The notes under the pieces: model-generated | Database searches by the model: none | What the model was told of the DNA's origin: nothing | The model's input: only the letters and a program-made list of their open reading frames with translations | NCBI GenBank assembly: GCA_021730225.1 | Contig: CP072532.1 | Location: 269,230 to 333,229, forward strand | Length of the DNA stretch: 64,000 bases | Direction of reading: 5' to 3' | From: Candidatus Vesicomyidisocius sp. Agig_15_S12 | GTDB taxonomy: Bacteria; Pseudomonadota; Gammaproteobacteria; PS1; Pseudothioglobaceae | Part shown: one piece after another, positions 36,704 through 45,878 of the stretch | How the letters are laid out: each line of letters begins with the position of its first letter | Numbering within the stretch: position 1 is the first letter of the stretch | Made by a program: the position numbers and the translations under genes

Positions 36704-38170
36704 ATGGAAGACAAATTAAACTTATTTTCATTTAAAGGTAAATACTATATTTTGCATTTAACTTGGTTTGCTTTTTTTATGACATTTGTTGTATGGCTTA
36801 GCTTGGGACCAATGATGCCATTTATTCAACAAGCATTATTATTGAGCGAACAGCAAGCAAAAGTACTGCTAATTCTTAATGTAGCTATGACGATTCCAGC
36901 AAGAATTGTAGTTGGTATGTTGGTTGATAAACTCGGTCCTAAAATTATGTTCTCCTCTATTTTAGTTTTAGGCGGGTTTGTTTCAATTGTATTTAGTTGG
37001 ATGCAGTCTTATGAGCAACTTGCGTTTGTTAGGTTTTTATCAGGCTTTATTGGAGCTGGATTTGTAGTTGGTATCCGTATGATTTCTGAGTGGTTTCCGG
37101 CTAAGCAAACAGGTACTGCACAAGGTATTTATGGTGGCTGGGGTAATTTTGGTTCAGCAGGTGCAGCCATATCATTACCCTTTATCGCAAGTAGTTTTGG
37201 TGAGATTAATGGTTGGCGCTATGCTATTACTATCGCTAGTATGTTAGCAATAAGTTATGGTATTTTTTATTATTTTAATGTAACCAATACCCCCAAGGGT
37301 TCAACTTATTTTAAACCTAAAAAAATAGGTGCAATGGAAGTGAGTAGTTATTCAGATTTGGTGTTGTATGTTTTAATGAACATACCTTTGTATCTTGCTT
37401 TGTCACTACTTACTTGGAAGTTATCGCCTGAAAGAATGAATATGATTTCATCAGGTGTGGAATTTGGTATATATATAGTATTAGTATTAGTATTTGTTTT
37501 TCAAATATTTAAAACCTGGACTGTTAATGCGCAATATTTAAAGAATTTTACGCCTAAGCAACATCAATATAAATTTAAACAGGTGGCAATTTTGGATTGG
37601 GCTTATTTGGTTACTTTTGGTGCTGAGTTGTCTGTAGTTTCAATTCTAGCTATGTTTTATGTTGATTGGTTTGGGTTGCCTAAAATTACAGCAGCCTTAT
37701 TGGCAGGTGTGTATCCATTCATTAATTTATTTGCTAGACCAGGTGGTGGTTATTTGAGCGATAAATATGGTCGAAAGTTAACGTTAGTTGTACTTTTCTC
37801 TGGTATTACTTTAAGTTTTTTAGTATTAGGTGCTGTGGATAAAAGCTGGTCTATGTATTTAGTAGTGGCATTGACAATTGTTGGTGGTATTTTTTCTAAA
37901 GCAGGATCAGGAGCAATATTTTCTATGGTGCCGCTAATTCAGAGAAGATTAACAGGTCAAATTGCAGGTATGGTAGGTGCATTTGGAAATGTGGGTGCAG
38001 TCTTGTTTTTAACTGCAAATTCTTTGGTAGATTATGATGAATTTTTTATATTAATTAGTATGACTAGTGCTGTAGTATTAGTATTGATTGTTATTTTTTT
38101 AGAAGAACCAAAAGAACACATGACTGAAATTTTAGATGATGGTACGGTTGAAATAATCAAACTAAATTAA
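36704..38170 (+). CDS. narK: Nitrate/nitrite transporter (MFS, NarK/NasA type)
   Basis: A 488-residue major facilitator with about 12 membrane helices. The two nitrate signature segments are visible: GGWGNFGSAGAAISLPF in helix 5 and GMVGAFGNVGAVLFL in helix 11, and the substrate arginines lie in VVGIRMISEW and FARPGGGYLSDKYGRK. It imports nitrate and/or exchanges nitrite. It is 8 nt after nirB and 2 nt before the kinase gene. It could supply both NarG and NirB, since the nar operon in this window has no transporter of its own. Confidence 0.92.
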   Translation: MEDKLNLFSFKGKYYILHLTWFAFFMTFVVWLSLGPMMPFIQQALLLSEQQAKVLLILNVAMTIPARIVVGMLVDKLGPKIMFSSILVLGGFVSIVFSWMQSYEQLAFVRFLSGFIGAGFVVGIRMISEWFPAKQTGTAQGIYGGWGNFGSAGAAISLPFIASSFGEINGWRYAITIASMLAISYGIFYYFNVTNTPKGSTYFKPKKIGAMEVSSYSDLVLYVLMNIPLYLALSLLTWKLSPERMNMISSGVEFGIYIVLVLVFVFQIFKTWTVNAQYLKNFTPKQHQYKFKQVAILDWAYLVTFGAELSVVSILAMFYVDWFGLPKITAALLAGVYPFINLFARPGGGYLSDKYGRKLTLVVLFSGITLSFLVLGAVDKSWSMYLVVALTIVGGIFSKAGSGAIFSMVPLIQRRLTGQIAGMVGAFGNVGAVLFLTANSLVDYDEFFILISMTSAVVLVLIVIFLEEPKEHMTEILDDGTVEIIKLN

Positions 38171-38172
38171 TC

Positions 38173-39873
38173 ATGAAGCAATTAAAGGTTATTGTTAGCT
38201 CACATTCTATTGCAGGTGTAAAGAGGGAAAATCAAGATGCTTGCGCCTATTATATACCCAACCATCAAACCCTACAATTCAAAGGAATTGTAGGTGTTAT
38301 TGCTGATGGTGTGAGTGCTTGTGAACGAGCAAAAGAAGCAAGTGGTTGTTGTGTTAAAGGGTTTTTAAGTGATTATTATTCAACTCCTGAATCTTGGAGT
38401 ATTGAGCATTCAGCTAGTACAGTTATCTCAGCACTTAATAATTGGCTGTATTCTCAATCAATGCGTTTTGGTGAAGTTTCATCCATGCTATGCACACTTA
38501 GTGTAGTGATTATTAAATCAAACACTATACATGTTTTTCATGTGGGAGATTCACGAGTTTATCGTTATAGAAATAAAGTATTAAAACAACTGACTAAAGA
38601 TCATATTTTAAGCCTTAATAAGGAAAAAACTTATTTATCAAGAGCAATGGGTTTTGATTTAAGCATTAATGTTGACTATCAAATTTTTGATCTTGAACTG
38701 GGAGATCAGTTTTTAATGACAACTGATGGTGTACATGATTATTTGCAATATGCATCATTAGCATCTCTAATGGATAAAGACTCGTCTGCTCATAAAATTG
38801 TTGAACAAGCGATTAAGAGAAACTCCCAGGATAATATCTCAGCTATGATAATAATGATTGAGCAATTACCAGATAAAAATTTAGGTGAAGCATTTGATGA
38901 ATTAACCCAAAAACCTGTACCACCTGAATTAACTAAAGGAATGAAAATTAATGGTTTTGAGATAGAATCCTTAATTATTTCAAGTGCAAAAATGCAACTG
39001 TATCTAGCTAAAGATATTACGACTAAACAGTTAGTTGCTCTTAAAACTCCTTCTGTTAATTTTGAAGATGATCCAGAATATTTGCAACATTTTATGTATG
39101 AGAAGTGGGTAGGACAGCGCGTTAAAAGCCCAAATGTTGTTAAAATTTATAATAGTTATAAAAAAGCGAACTTTCTAGCTTATGCCATGGTATATGTTAA
39201 GGGGCAAACTTTACGATCGTGGATGAATGGAAATAAACATCCTAATATTGAAGTGGTTGTTAGTTTTGTAAAACAAATTATTCAAGGTCTTAGAGCATTT
39301 CATCGCCAAGAAATGTTGCACTGTGATTTAAAACCAGAGAATATCATGATTGATGAAATTGGTCAAATCAAAATCATTGATTTTGGTTCGGTTAGAATTG
39401 CTGGTGTGTCAGAATTAGTTAATCCTATTGATTTTATAGGTAATCAAGGTACACAGGGTTATACTGCGCCAGAAGTAATTTTAAATGAAATTGTTTCACA
39501 AGCTTCTGATCAATTTAGTTTAGGTGTGATTGTATATGAGATGTTTTCATCTCATTTACCTTATCATAATAAATTAGATAAGAATTTGAGTGTTAAAACA
39601 TTATCTAAATTAACTTATAAATCATTGTTAATATACAATTCAAATTTACCTGTATGGATTGATGGTGCTATACGTAAGGCTTGTTATCTGGATTATATGA
39701 AAAGGTATGAGTCTTTGTCAGATTTTTTATATGACTTGGAACATCCAAATTCAATATTTTTATTACCTACAAAGAACAGGCAGTCAAAATCAAAACCAAT
39801 AAAATACCAACTATTAAGTGTATTGTTGCTTGTATTAAATCTTATTCTATTGTTAATTTTGTTCATTAATTAA
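38173..39873 (+). CDS. PP2C phosphatase / Ser-Thr kinase fusion, membrane-anchored
   Basis: A 566-residue bifunctional protein. Residues 1-235 form a PP2C phosphatase (RENQDA, GVIADGVSA, HVGDSRVYRYR, MTTDGVHDY). Residues 258-530 form a Hanks-type kinase with the VALK lysine, HCDLKPEN catalytic loop, IDFGSV and the GYTAPE segment. The last 20 residues are a hydrophobic anchor. Similar fusions sit beside nitrate transporters in assimilation clusters of Pseudomonas and others, where they may regulate nitrate uptake or reduction. It is one of very few signalling genes in this window and appears intact. Confidence 0.9.
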   Translation: MKQLKVIVSSHSIAGVKRENQDACAYYIPNHQTLQFKGIVGVIADGVSACERAKEASGCCVKGFLSDYYSTPESWSIEHSASTVISALNNWLYSQSMRFGEVSSMLCTLSVVIIKSNTIHVFHVGDSRVYRYRNKVLKQLTKDHILSLNKEKTYLSRAMGFDLSINVDYQIFDLELGDQFLMTTDGVHDYLQYASLASLMDKDSSAHKIVEQAIKRNSQDNISAMIIMIEQLPDKNLGEAFDELTQKPVPPELTKGMKINGFEIESLIISSAKMQLYLAKDITTKQLVALKTPSVNFEDDPEYLQHFMYEKWVGQRVKSPNVVKIYNSYKKANFLAYAMVYVKGQTLRSWMNGNKHPNIEVVVSFVKQIIQGLRAFHRQEMLHCDLKPENIMIDEIGQIKIIDFGSVRIAGVSELVNPIDFIGNQGTQGYTAPEVILNEIVSQASDQFSLGVIVYEMFSSHLPYHNKLDKNLSVKTLSKLTYKSLLIYNSNLPVWIDGAIRKACYLDYMKRYESLSDFLYDLEHPNSIFLLPTKNRQSKSKPIKYQLLSVLLLVLNLILLLILFIN

Positions 39874-39882
39874 AATGAAAGA

Positions 39883-40419
39883 ATGATAAGTTTTAAAATA
39901 ACCTGTCCTTATTGTGGAATTGTGTGGTTTGGTATTAAATTTATTTGATTAGAATCTATCCTAAAATTGACAGGAGAGAAAAATTTTCCTGTTAATAAAG
40001 GAAAATTTTGCATTAGAGGCTAAACTCTATTAGACATAGTAGGTATCTAGATAATGATAGTTTGATTAGTTTTTCATTGAATAGATTGTAAAAACCATTA
40101 AGGCAGTGGTTAAAGTGTTTGAGTTAACAGTAAAATACTAAATAATATTGTATTTGTTTAGGTAAATATTAACAGAAGATTTTTGTGAAGTTGATATTAT
40201 TCCTGTGTCATTTGATAATATTTATCAAACACAAACTATGTTTGTTATCGGGGGCAATACTGTATTTATGCGATATTAAAATATTTAAAGCTTTTGTGAT
40301 TTGTGTTGATGTTATATAAAAGACATAGATATTGTTAATAATCCGTTTTAACGATTTTAATTTAAAGATAAAAAAGTTGAATTAGATAAATATTTTAAAC
40401 AACCACTCTTTAAAGGTTA
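39883..40419 (+). pseudogene. nasA: Decayed molybdopterin oxidoreductase, probably assimilatory nitrate reductase nasA
   Basis: Directly after the kinase gene a frame opens with MISFKITCPYCGIV, matching the N-terminal Fe-S segment of NasA (TCPYCGVGC). The same frame, broken by stops, goes on LKLTGEKNFPVNKGKFCIRG and TLLDIV, as in the family (GDxxHPANxGxLCxKGxxLxETL). Around 40230-40290 FVIGGNTVFMRY recalls the GxN substrate-binding segment. Only about 540 nt remain of more than 2 kb, so large deletions have occurred. Formate dehydrogenase is an alternative, but the nirB-narK-kinase context favours nasA. Confidence 0.65.
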
Positions 40420-41454
40420 AGCAATTGGCAAGATAGTTTTACTTTTAAAATGATGCCACTCATAACGAACAGGGTAATTTCTACGATAATCTTCAAAATT
40501 ATTAATATCTTGGATAGCTTTTGCATCTTGCCTAAAATCGTAAATCTTATTTAATGTATTTTTTAAGTTATCCTTATTGATGAATAATTTATCAAGATTA
40601 ATTAAATTTTTGATGTTGTGATCTTGTTTTTTACCTAAAAAATCACAAAGTGCTTCATATACCATAAAACTTCCTATAAATTTCGCATCAATTGAGTGTC
40701 CAGCGATGTGTGGTGTGGCTAGATAAGCAGTATTTTGTAATTTTAAGTTGATGTTTGGTTCATTTTCCCAGCAGTCAATAATATTAGCAAGTGTTTTATA
40801 TTCTTGCCATATTTTCTCTTTTATTATACCGCCACGTGCTACGTTAAAAAGAATAGTTTTATCTAAAATATAATGAAAATTATTTTCATTGAGTAGTTGA
40901 TAGGATGGATATTTACCATTAACAGTTAGGGGTGTATGAAAAGTAACAATATCAGCGCTTAATGTTGTTTTTAAATCTACAAAGTTTGGCAAGTTTTCAT
41001 ACATTTGTCGTGGTGGATCGTTAAGTAAGGTTTTAATACCCATTAATTTAGCTTTTTTTGCTAGTCTTGCGCCTACATTCCCTATGCCAATAATACCTAA
41101 GGTTTTTTTTTGATAGTCAAAATCCAATTCATCTGCTAAATTAACAATAGCACTTATGACAAATTCTGCTACTGCCATTGAATTACAGCCTTGGGCTGAG
41201 AAAAATTTAATACCTTTAGCTTTTAAATAGACTTGATCAATATGATCTAGTCCAGTAACTGTTGAGCCAACAAATTTAACTTGGCTGCCATCTAATAATA
41301 CATGATTAACTTTAGTACGTGAACGTACAATTAATATATCTGCATTTTTAACTGAGGTGGAGTTAATATCTCTACCAGCGATGGTAGAGATATTACCAAA
41401 ATGGCTAAATATTTCTTGATGAGCATAGCAGGCATCGTCAATGACTAATTTCAT
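40417..41454 (-). CDS. pdxB: Erythronate-4-phosphate dehydrogenase
   Basis: PdxB (345 aa from the ATG at 41454; E. coli 378) is an NAD-dependent D-hydroxyacid dehydrogenase in vitamin B6 synthesis. The nucleotide-binding [16 protein letters not shown] and the [11 protein letters not shown] segment with substrate Arg are present, and the catalytic His lies in [12 protein letters not shown]. The start overlaps the ung stop by 1 nt (TAATG); a TTG 9 nt upstream is less likely. B6 supply matters here because several PLP enzymes (decarboxylase, Alr) are encoded nearby. Confidence 0.9.
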   Translation of the reverse strand: MKLVIDDACYAHQEIFSHFGNISTIAGRDINSTSVKNADILIVRSRTKVNHVLLDGSQVKFVGSTVTGLDHIDQVYLKAKGIKFFSAQGCNSMAVAEFVISAIVNLADELDFDYQKKTLGIIGIGNVGARLAKKAKLMGIKTLLNDPPRQMYENLPNFVDLKTTLSADIVTFHTPLTVNGKYPSYQLLNENNFHYILDKTILFNVARGGIIKEKIWQEYKTLANIIDCWENEPNINLKLQNTAYLATPHIAGHSIDAKFIGSFMVYEALCDFLGKKQDHNIKNLINLDKLFINKDNLKNTLNKIYDFRQDAKAIQDINNFEDYRRNYPVRYEWHHFKSKTILPIA

Positions 41455-42113
41455 TATTGCCAATTGATTACTTGTTGGTTGTGTATTTTAAGATAATTAT
41501 TGGCCTTTGAGAAATGTTGACAACCTAAAAAACCACGATATGCTGACAAGGGAGAAGGATGTGTGCTAGTGAGAATCAAATGCTTATTTTTATCAATCAA
41601 TATAGATTTTCTTGTTGCATGGGCGCCCCAAAGCATAAAGACTAAATGTTGTTGTTCTTTATTTAGGGTTTTAATAATACTATCAGTAAATACTTCCCAA
41701 CCTTGATTAGAATGAGAAGCTGCTTGATTGACTTCAACAGTTAAAATGCTATTAAGAAGTAAAACACCTTGTATTGCCCAACGAGCTAGATTGCTATTTT
41801 GTTTAGGGTTAATATTTAAATCATTATGTATTTCTTTAAATATATTATTAAGCGATGGTGGCTTTTTTACGCCATGAACTACTGAAAAACTTAAACCATG
41901 CGCTTGTCCCAGACCATGATAAGGATCTTGTCCAAGAATGACAACTTTAACTTTATCAAACGCAGTTAGTTCAAACGCTTTGAACCAATTATTAGAATTA
42001 GGTAGGATAACTTTTTTAGCTTGTTTTTGTCGTATCAAGAAAAGTTTTAAATTGATTATTGACTGTGTTTTCAGTAATGTTTTAATACTTGGGTGCCAAT
42101 TTTGTATGTTCAT
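41454..42113 (-). CDS. ung: Uracil-DNA glycosylase
   Basis: Family 1 UDG (219 aa) removes uracil from DNA. Motif A is [20 protein letters not shown] with the catalytic Asp, and motif B is [18 protein letters not shown] with the catalytic His; LLNSILTVE is also typical. I place the start at the ATG at 42113, which forms a 4-nt ATGA overlap with the upstream thioredoxin-like gene; an ATG 15 nt earlier is possible. It is one of the retained repair genes in a genome that has lost ruvC. Confidence 0.95.
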   Translation of the reverse strand: MNIQNWHPSIKTLLKTQSIINLKLFLIRQKQAKKVILPNSNNWFKAFELTAFDKVKVVILGQDPYHGLGQAHGLSFSVVHGVKKPPSLNNIFKEIHNDLNINPKQNSNLARWAIQGVLLLNSILTVEVNQAASHSNQGWEVFTDSIIKTLNKEQQHLVFMLWGAHATRKSILIDKNKHLILTSTHPSPLSAYRGFLGCQHFSKANNYLKIHNQQVINWQ

Positions 42114-42601
42114 AAACTTGTCCACCATAATCTTAAGCGATAACCTAACATACTCACATAACCAACTTCGCTAAATTTAATTTGATTACTCTTTGAGATG
42201 AAAAAACTGGTTGGAGTGGCTGTAATACCAAGTAGTTTTGCTAAAGAGTTAGATTTATCATTAATAATATTGTCTATTTTCATATCATGCTCTTTTGCAT
42301 ATGCTTTTAAATCAGCATCAGAACCAGATTGCATGGCAATATTAAGCACTCTATAATCACTGCTTATAGTTTGTATGTTATCGTTCTCAAGTTGACAGAT
42401 CCTACACCAAGTTGCCCAAAAATGTATCAAAGTTGTCTTATTTGAGTGTGATGAGATAAATACATTGCTTAGAGTTTTGCTATTAAATTTGGGTATGACA
42501 CCACTACTTAAGTCTTGTTGTTGGTAAATACGAAAACTAAAAATAGCAATAATAACTAGTATCCATTGTAAAAATGTTTTTCTTTTTTCATGGTTTATCA
42601 T
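42110..42601 (-). CDS. Membrane-anchored thioredoxin-like protein (TlpA/ScsD type)
   Basis: A thioredoxin-fold protein of 163 aa from the ATG at 42601. One N-terminal membrane helix (about residues 10-25) is followed by a periplasmic domain with the active site WATWCRICQLE and the cis-Pro segment TATPTSFF. The WCxxC with Arg-Ile between the cysteines resembles ScsD/TlpA reductases that keep periplasmic thiols or cytochrome c maturation substrates reduced. An open frame upstream to 42664 adds 21 residues without support. It is the first of three overlapping minus-strand genes. Confidence 0.8.
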   Translation of the reverse strand: MINHEKRKTFLQWILVIIAIFSFRIYQQQDLSSGVIPKFNSKTLSNVFISSHSNKTTLIHFWATWCRICQLENDNIQTISSDYRVLNIAMQSGSDADLKAYAKEHDMKIDNIINDKSNSLAKLLGITATPTSFFISKSNQIKFSEVGYVSMLGYRLRLWWTSL

Positions 42602-42664
42602 TATATATGAGTGATTAGATAATACGTTGGTAAGAAGGTAAAGTAAACATAGACTATTATACAA

Positions 42665-43249
42665 ATTAGCTAAAAACAGAATTAGTTAATTGTCTGAATT
42701 AAATTTTAGTAATTGTATGTGTTTATGTCATTATGTGGTTAAAGTATTTATATGTTGTATTCCTTAAGAAAGGATTTTAAAATATTGAGTGTTAAGTTAA
42801 CTTGTAATCAACAGCTCTTTGTAGAGAGTGAAGTTGTGTTGTCGACTAATTAAAATGATAAATTTGTTGTTGTAAATTTTTAAAAGATATTTATATCTAT
42901 CATGGTAATGATCCTGATTATAATTCTAAATTTTTAAACCATGTTAGTACTACATATGATAGAGAATTTGAATTACACTGTCTTTAGTTTTAAGAGCAAA
43001 ATATATATCCTATTTATACGATATAATACCTACTGATTGTAGAATACTGGGGTTAACCTTTATCTCCACTTATGAATAAGCGGGCCACCTTATGTAATTA
43101 ATGATAGGCAGAGGTAACCTTTTAAAAGGTTTGAGCGTCAGCGGTTACAATATTTTGATGATATTAAAAATGAGTTCAAATTTCAAAGTGAATACGTTGA
43201 TTTTTTTAAAAAATAACGTATTGTTTGTGTAAAAAAATAAGAGGAAGAA
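42665..43249. other. Decayed region of unknown origin
   Basis: About 585 bases without a gene. On the plus strand short coding-like pieces survive, for example HGNDPDYNSKFLNHVSTTYD and REFELH (about 42900-42984) and QYFDDIKNEFKFQSEYVDFF ending just before 43216, each in broken frames. I could not assign them to a family. A small palindrome ACCTTTTAAAAGGT lies near 43117. Confidence 0.45.
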
Positions 43250-43564
43250 ATGGTAAAAAAAGTACAGGGAATAGTTGTCCAATTTGGCACTAAGGGATAT
43301 GGTTTTATTATGGGCGATGATGGTGAAAAATATTTTGTTCATCAAAAAAATATTTTTAATAAATCTCGCTTGAAAGTTAATACACGCGTTGTTTTTAATA
43401 CACAGAATTCTGAAAAAGGTTGGGTAGCAATGGATGTTAATTTGGAAAAAGGTGTTAAAACACCTAATCTTGAATCTAAGACGTTATCATATAGTACCAT
43501 TAAAAGTATGTTTATTATTTTGTTTATTATTCAAGCAATTATTATTTATAAAATATTTGGGTGA
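43250..43564 (+). CDS. Cold-shock-domain protein with C-terminal membrane helix
   Basis: A 104-residue protein. Residues 1-66 are a cold-shock OB fold with both RNA-binding motifs, KGYGFI and KYFVHQ. A linker leads to one hydrophobic helix (about 84-102) at the C-terminus. Related proteins carry a longer DUF1294 membrane domain after the cold-shock domain, so this may be a shortened form. It would tether a nucleic-acid-binding domain to the inner membrane. An AAGAGGAAG ribosome-binding site precedes the ATG. Its stop overlaps the next gene by 1 nt. Confidence 0.8.
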   Translation: MVKKVQGIVVQFGTKGYGFIMGDDGEKYFVHQKNIFNKSRLKVNTRVVFNTQNSEKGWVAMDVNLEKGVKTPNLESKTLSYSTIKSMFIILFIIQAIIIYKIFG

Positions 43565-44169
43565 TGAGTAAATTTTTACCTATTGTATTAATCTCATTAG
43601 TACTTAGCGGGTGTTTTTCAACACCTGCAATACAAGTGAATAATATTTGTCATTTAATGGATGAGAAAGTGAGTTGGTATCAAGCAGTTAGAGCTAGTGA
43701 GAAAAAGTATGGTATACCTATGCATGTGCAATTAGCTATTATGTATCAAGAGTCGCATTTTGCATCAAATGCAAGACCACCAAGAGATAAATTATTTGGT
43801 GTTGTGCCATGGTTTAGACAGAGCAGTGCTTATGGTTTTGCGCAAATTAGAGATATAACTTGGGAGTGGTATCAGTTAAAAACAGGTAATCAAAATATCA
43901 ATCGTGATAATTTTGATGATGCTATAAATTTTATTGGTTGGTATGCTAATCAGTCCAGTAAACGTTCTGGTATTGATAAATCAGATACATACAATCAATA
44001 TCTTGCTTATCATGAGGGACATAGTGGTTTTAATAAACAAACTTATCTTGCTAAGCCTTGGTTGGTAAAAGTCGCAGGTGGTGTTGATGATAATGCGAAA
44101 CGTTATAAGCATCAACTTAAACAATGCGCTTTGCGATTGGATAACAACAATACTTGGAGATTCTTCTAA
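43564..44169 (+). CDS. Lytic transglycosylase-like lipoprotein
   Basis: A 201-residue secreted protein from the ATG at 43564 (a GTG 3 nt earlier is possible). The signal peptide ends in a lipobox, LVLSGC, so it should be a lipoprotein. The SLT-type lysozyme fold shows the catalytic Glu in IMYQESHF, then SSAYGFAQI and AYHEGHSGF. It would cut peptidoglycan glycan strands. It overlaps the cold-shock gene and is followed by the Rieske gene after 5 nt. Peptidoglycan turnover is thus retained despite genome reduction. Confidence 0.85.
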   Translation: MSKFLPIVLISLVLSGCFSTPAIQVNNICHLMDEKVSWYQAVRASEKKYGIPMHVQLAIMYQESHFASNARPPRDKLFGVVPWFRQSSAYGFAQIRDITWEWYQLKTGNQNINRDNFDDAINFIGWYANQSSKRSGIDKSDTYNQYLAYHEGHSGFNKQTYLAKPWLVKVAGGVDDNAKRYKHQLKQCALRLDNNNTWRFF

Positions 44170-44174
44170 GCTTT

Positions 44175-44471
44175 ATGTGGGTAAAAATTCTAGATAAAGA
44201 ACCAAAAGAAGGGGAAATGGTTGAAGTTGTTGTAGAAGGTAAGGATTTATTTGTTACACTTAACCAGGGTGAGTTGTATTGTGCAGATAATCGTTGTCCA
44301 CATGAAGATATTAAATTAACGTTAGGTTGTTTAAAAGGTAATCGAATCAAATGTTCGTTGCATGGATTTAGTTTTGATTTAATTACAGGAAATAGTACAC
44401 ATAAGAGTGTAGATAATTTACGTATTTATCCTATCAAACAAGAAAGTAATAAAATTTATTTAAAATTATGA
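44175..44471 (+). CDS. Rieske-type [2Fe-2S] ferredoxin
   Basis: A 98-residue single-domain Rieske protein from the ATG at 44175. The cluster ligands are Cys41 and His43 (CPHEDI) and Cys60 and His63 (CSLHGF). No signal peptide, so cytoplasmic. Size and fold match the small subunit NirD or oxygenase ferredoxins; unlike E. coli NirD it keeps all four ligands. It could pass electrons to NirB's siroheme half or to another enzyme. The open frame extends 21 nt upstream into the transglycosylase gene, but the chosen ATG fits the family N-terminus. It overlaps the TrpD2-like gene by 4 nt. Confidence 0.85.
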   Translation: MWVKILDKEPKEGEMVEVVVEGKDLFVTLNQGELYCADNRCPHEDIKLTLGCLKGNRIKCSLHGFSFDLITGNSTHKSVDNLRIYPIKQESNKIYLKL

Positions 44472-45532
44472 AAATACCTCAAACACTTATACACTCAATT
44501 ATTCAACGCATAGCAACAGGTCCTGATTTGAGTAAAAATATTGATTTTGAAGAGGCAAAAGCAGGCATGCTAAGTATTCTTCGTGGAGAAGTTAATGAAG
44601 TGCAAACAGCTATTTTTTTAATTGCACTACGCATGAAACGTGAAACACGTGAAGAAATTGAGGGTATTCTCGCTGCTATTCTTTGTGAATCTGAACAACA
44701 ACAAGTTATTGTTGATAATTTGGTAGATTTGGGTGATCCTTATAGTGGCTACAGTCGTTCAATTCCAATATCATCATTTTTACCGCCATTGTTAGCTGAG
44801 CTTGGTTTACCTACTGTTATTCATGGTTTAGATAGTGTGTCGCCAAAGTATGGACTTACTCATCGACATATTAATAAGGCTTTGGGTTTAAATATAAATA
44901 ACTCAACTAAGCAAGCCAAGGTCCGGCTTGAAGATAATAGTATTGGTTGGTCGTATATTGATCAAGAAAACTATTGCCAAGGGTTGCATAATCTTGTGCC
45001 TTTACGTAATCAAATTATTAAGCGTAGTGTGATTAATACTGTAGAAACTTTAATTGGTCCAATGCGCGGAAAAAAAACACACTCTATTTTAGGCTATGTA
45101 CATAAGCCTTATCCTCCTATTTATGCGCATTTAGTAACCGCTTCAGGTATGGATACATCATTGTTAGTTCGGGGTGTTGAAGGAGGTGTGATTCCTTCAC
45201 TTCGCCAAAAAGGGTTAATGATTTCTTACCAAGGTTCGGTTGAGCAAGATCAAGTGGATATTGATCCTAAGTTATTGGACATCTATCAAGATATTCGTGC
45301 TATTTCATTTCCTAGTGGGCTAAATGTATATAGTGATATCAAATCCCTAGCAGATTATACAGTTAAGTTAGGAAAATCAGCCTTATCAGGCGAAAAAGGT
45401 TTGTTTTATGATGGTTTAGTTTTGGCTGCTAGTTTAATTCTTTGGCATACTAGAAAGGCTAGCTCATTGGTTGAGGCTGCCTGTATAACAAGATCTGCCT
45501 TAGACTCTGGTAAAGTATTGAGTCGTTTATAA
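44468..45532 (+). CDS. TrpD2/YbiB-family glycosyltransferase-like protein
   Basis: A 354-residue protein of the anthranilate phosphoribosyltransferase fold. The N-terminal helical domain (FEEAKAGMLSILRGEVNEVQ) and the later GVEGGVIPSLRQKG segment match the YbiB/TrpD2 group, which binds nucleic acids rather than making tryptophan. The usual TrpD GTGGD glycine loop is missing, as expected for this group. It is translationally coupled (ATGA) to the Rieske gene. True enzymatic activity is doubtful. Confidence 0.8.
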   Translation: MKIPQTLIHSIIQRIATGPDLSKNIDFEEAKAGMLSILRGEVNEVQTAIFLIALRMKRETREEIEGILAAILCESEQQQVIVDNLVDLGDPYSGYSRSIPISSFLPPLLAELGLPTVIHGLDSVSPKYGLTHRHINKALGLNINNSTKQAKVRLEDNSIGWSYIDQENYCQGLHNLVPLRNQIIKRSVINTVETLIGPMRGKKTHSILGYVHKPYPPIYAHLVTASGMDTSLLVRGVEGGVIPSLRQKGLMISYQGSVEQDQVDIDPKLLDIYQDIRAISFPSGLNVYSDIKSLADYTVKLGKSALSGEKGLFYDGLVLAASLILWHTRKASSLVEAACITRSALDSGKVLSRL

Positions 45533-45578
45533 AATTAAATAATAAAAATTATCATAAAACAGAAATGGAGTAAAAAAC

Positions 45579-45878
45579 ATGAATAATACCATTAAAGTTG
45601 TTGCCGTTTGGTTGGTTGTTTTATGGATGTCGTATGTTTTTTTAAGCTCATTACCTTATATATTTACTGGTTATGTAATAGAATCCTTATATATCTTTTT
45701 TACTTTTGGCGCTTGGATGAGTTATTTTCTAGACAGCATGATAAGTAAATTATTTGTTCAAAATAGCTCTTATATGATTAATGGCTCTAAGTTATTTACT
45801 TCTTCAGTTGTGCTATTTCCTATGATTTTTTGGTATTTAAGAAAAGATTTACATTTCATTAATGGATTAATGGATTAA
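45579..45878 (+). CDS. Hypothetical membrane protein, first gene of the dioxygenase/decarboxylase operon
   Basis: An unrecognised 99-residue protein with about three hydrophobic segments (7-27, 33-55, 70-88). A good ribosome-binding site GGAGTAAAAAAC precedes the ATG. Its stop overlaps the start of a 57-residue membrane protein (TAATG), and the decarboxylase follows closely, so it probably belongs to the same operon. A transporter or anchoring role is conceivable but not shown. A short direct repeat (ATTAATGG three times) lies at its 3' end. Confidence 0.6.
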   Translation: MNNTIKVVAVWLVVLWMSYVFLSSLPYIFTGYVIESLYIFFTFGAWMSYFLDSMISKLFVQNSSYMINGSKLFTSSVVLFPMIFWYLRKDLHFINGLMD

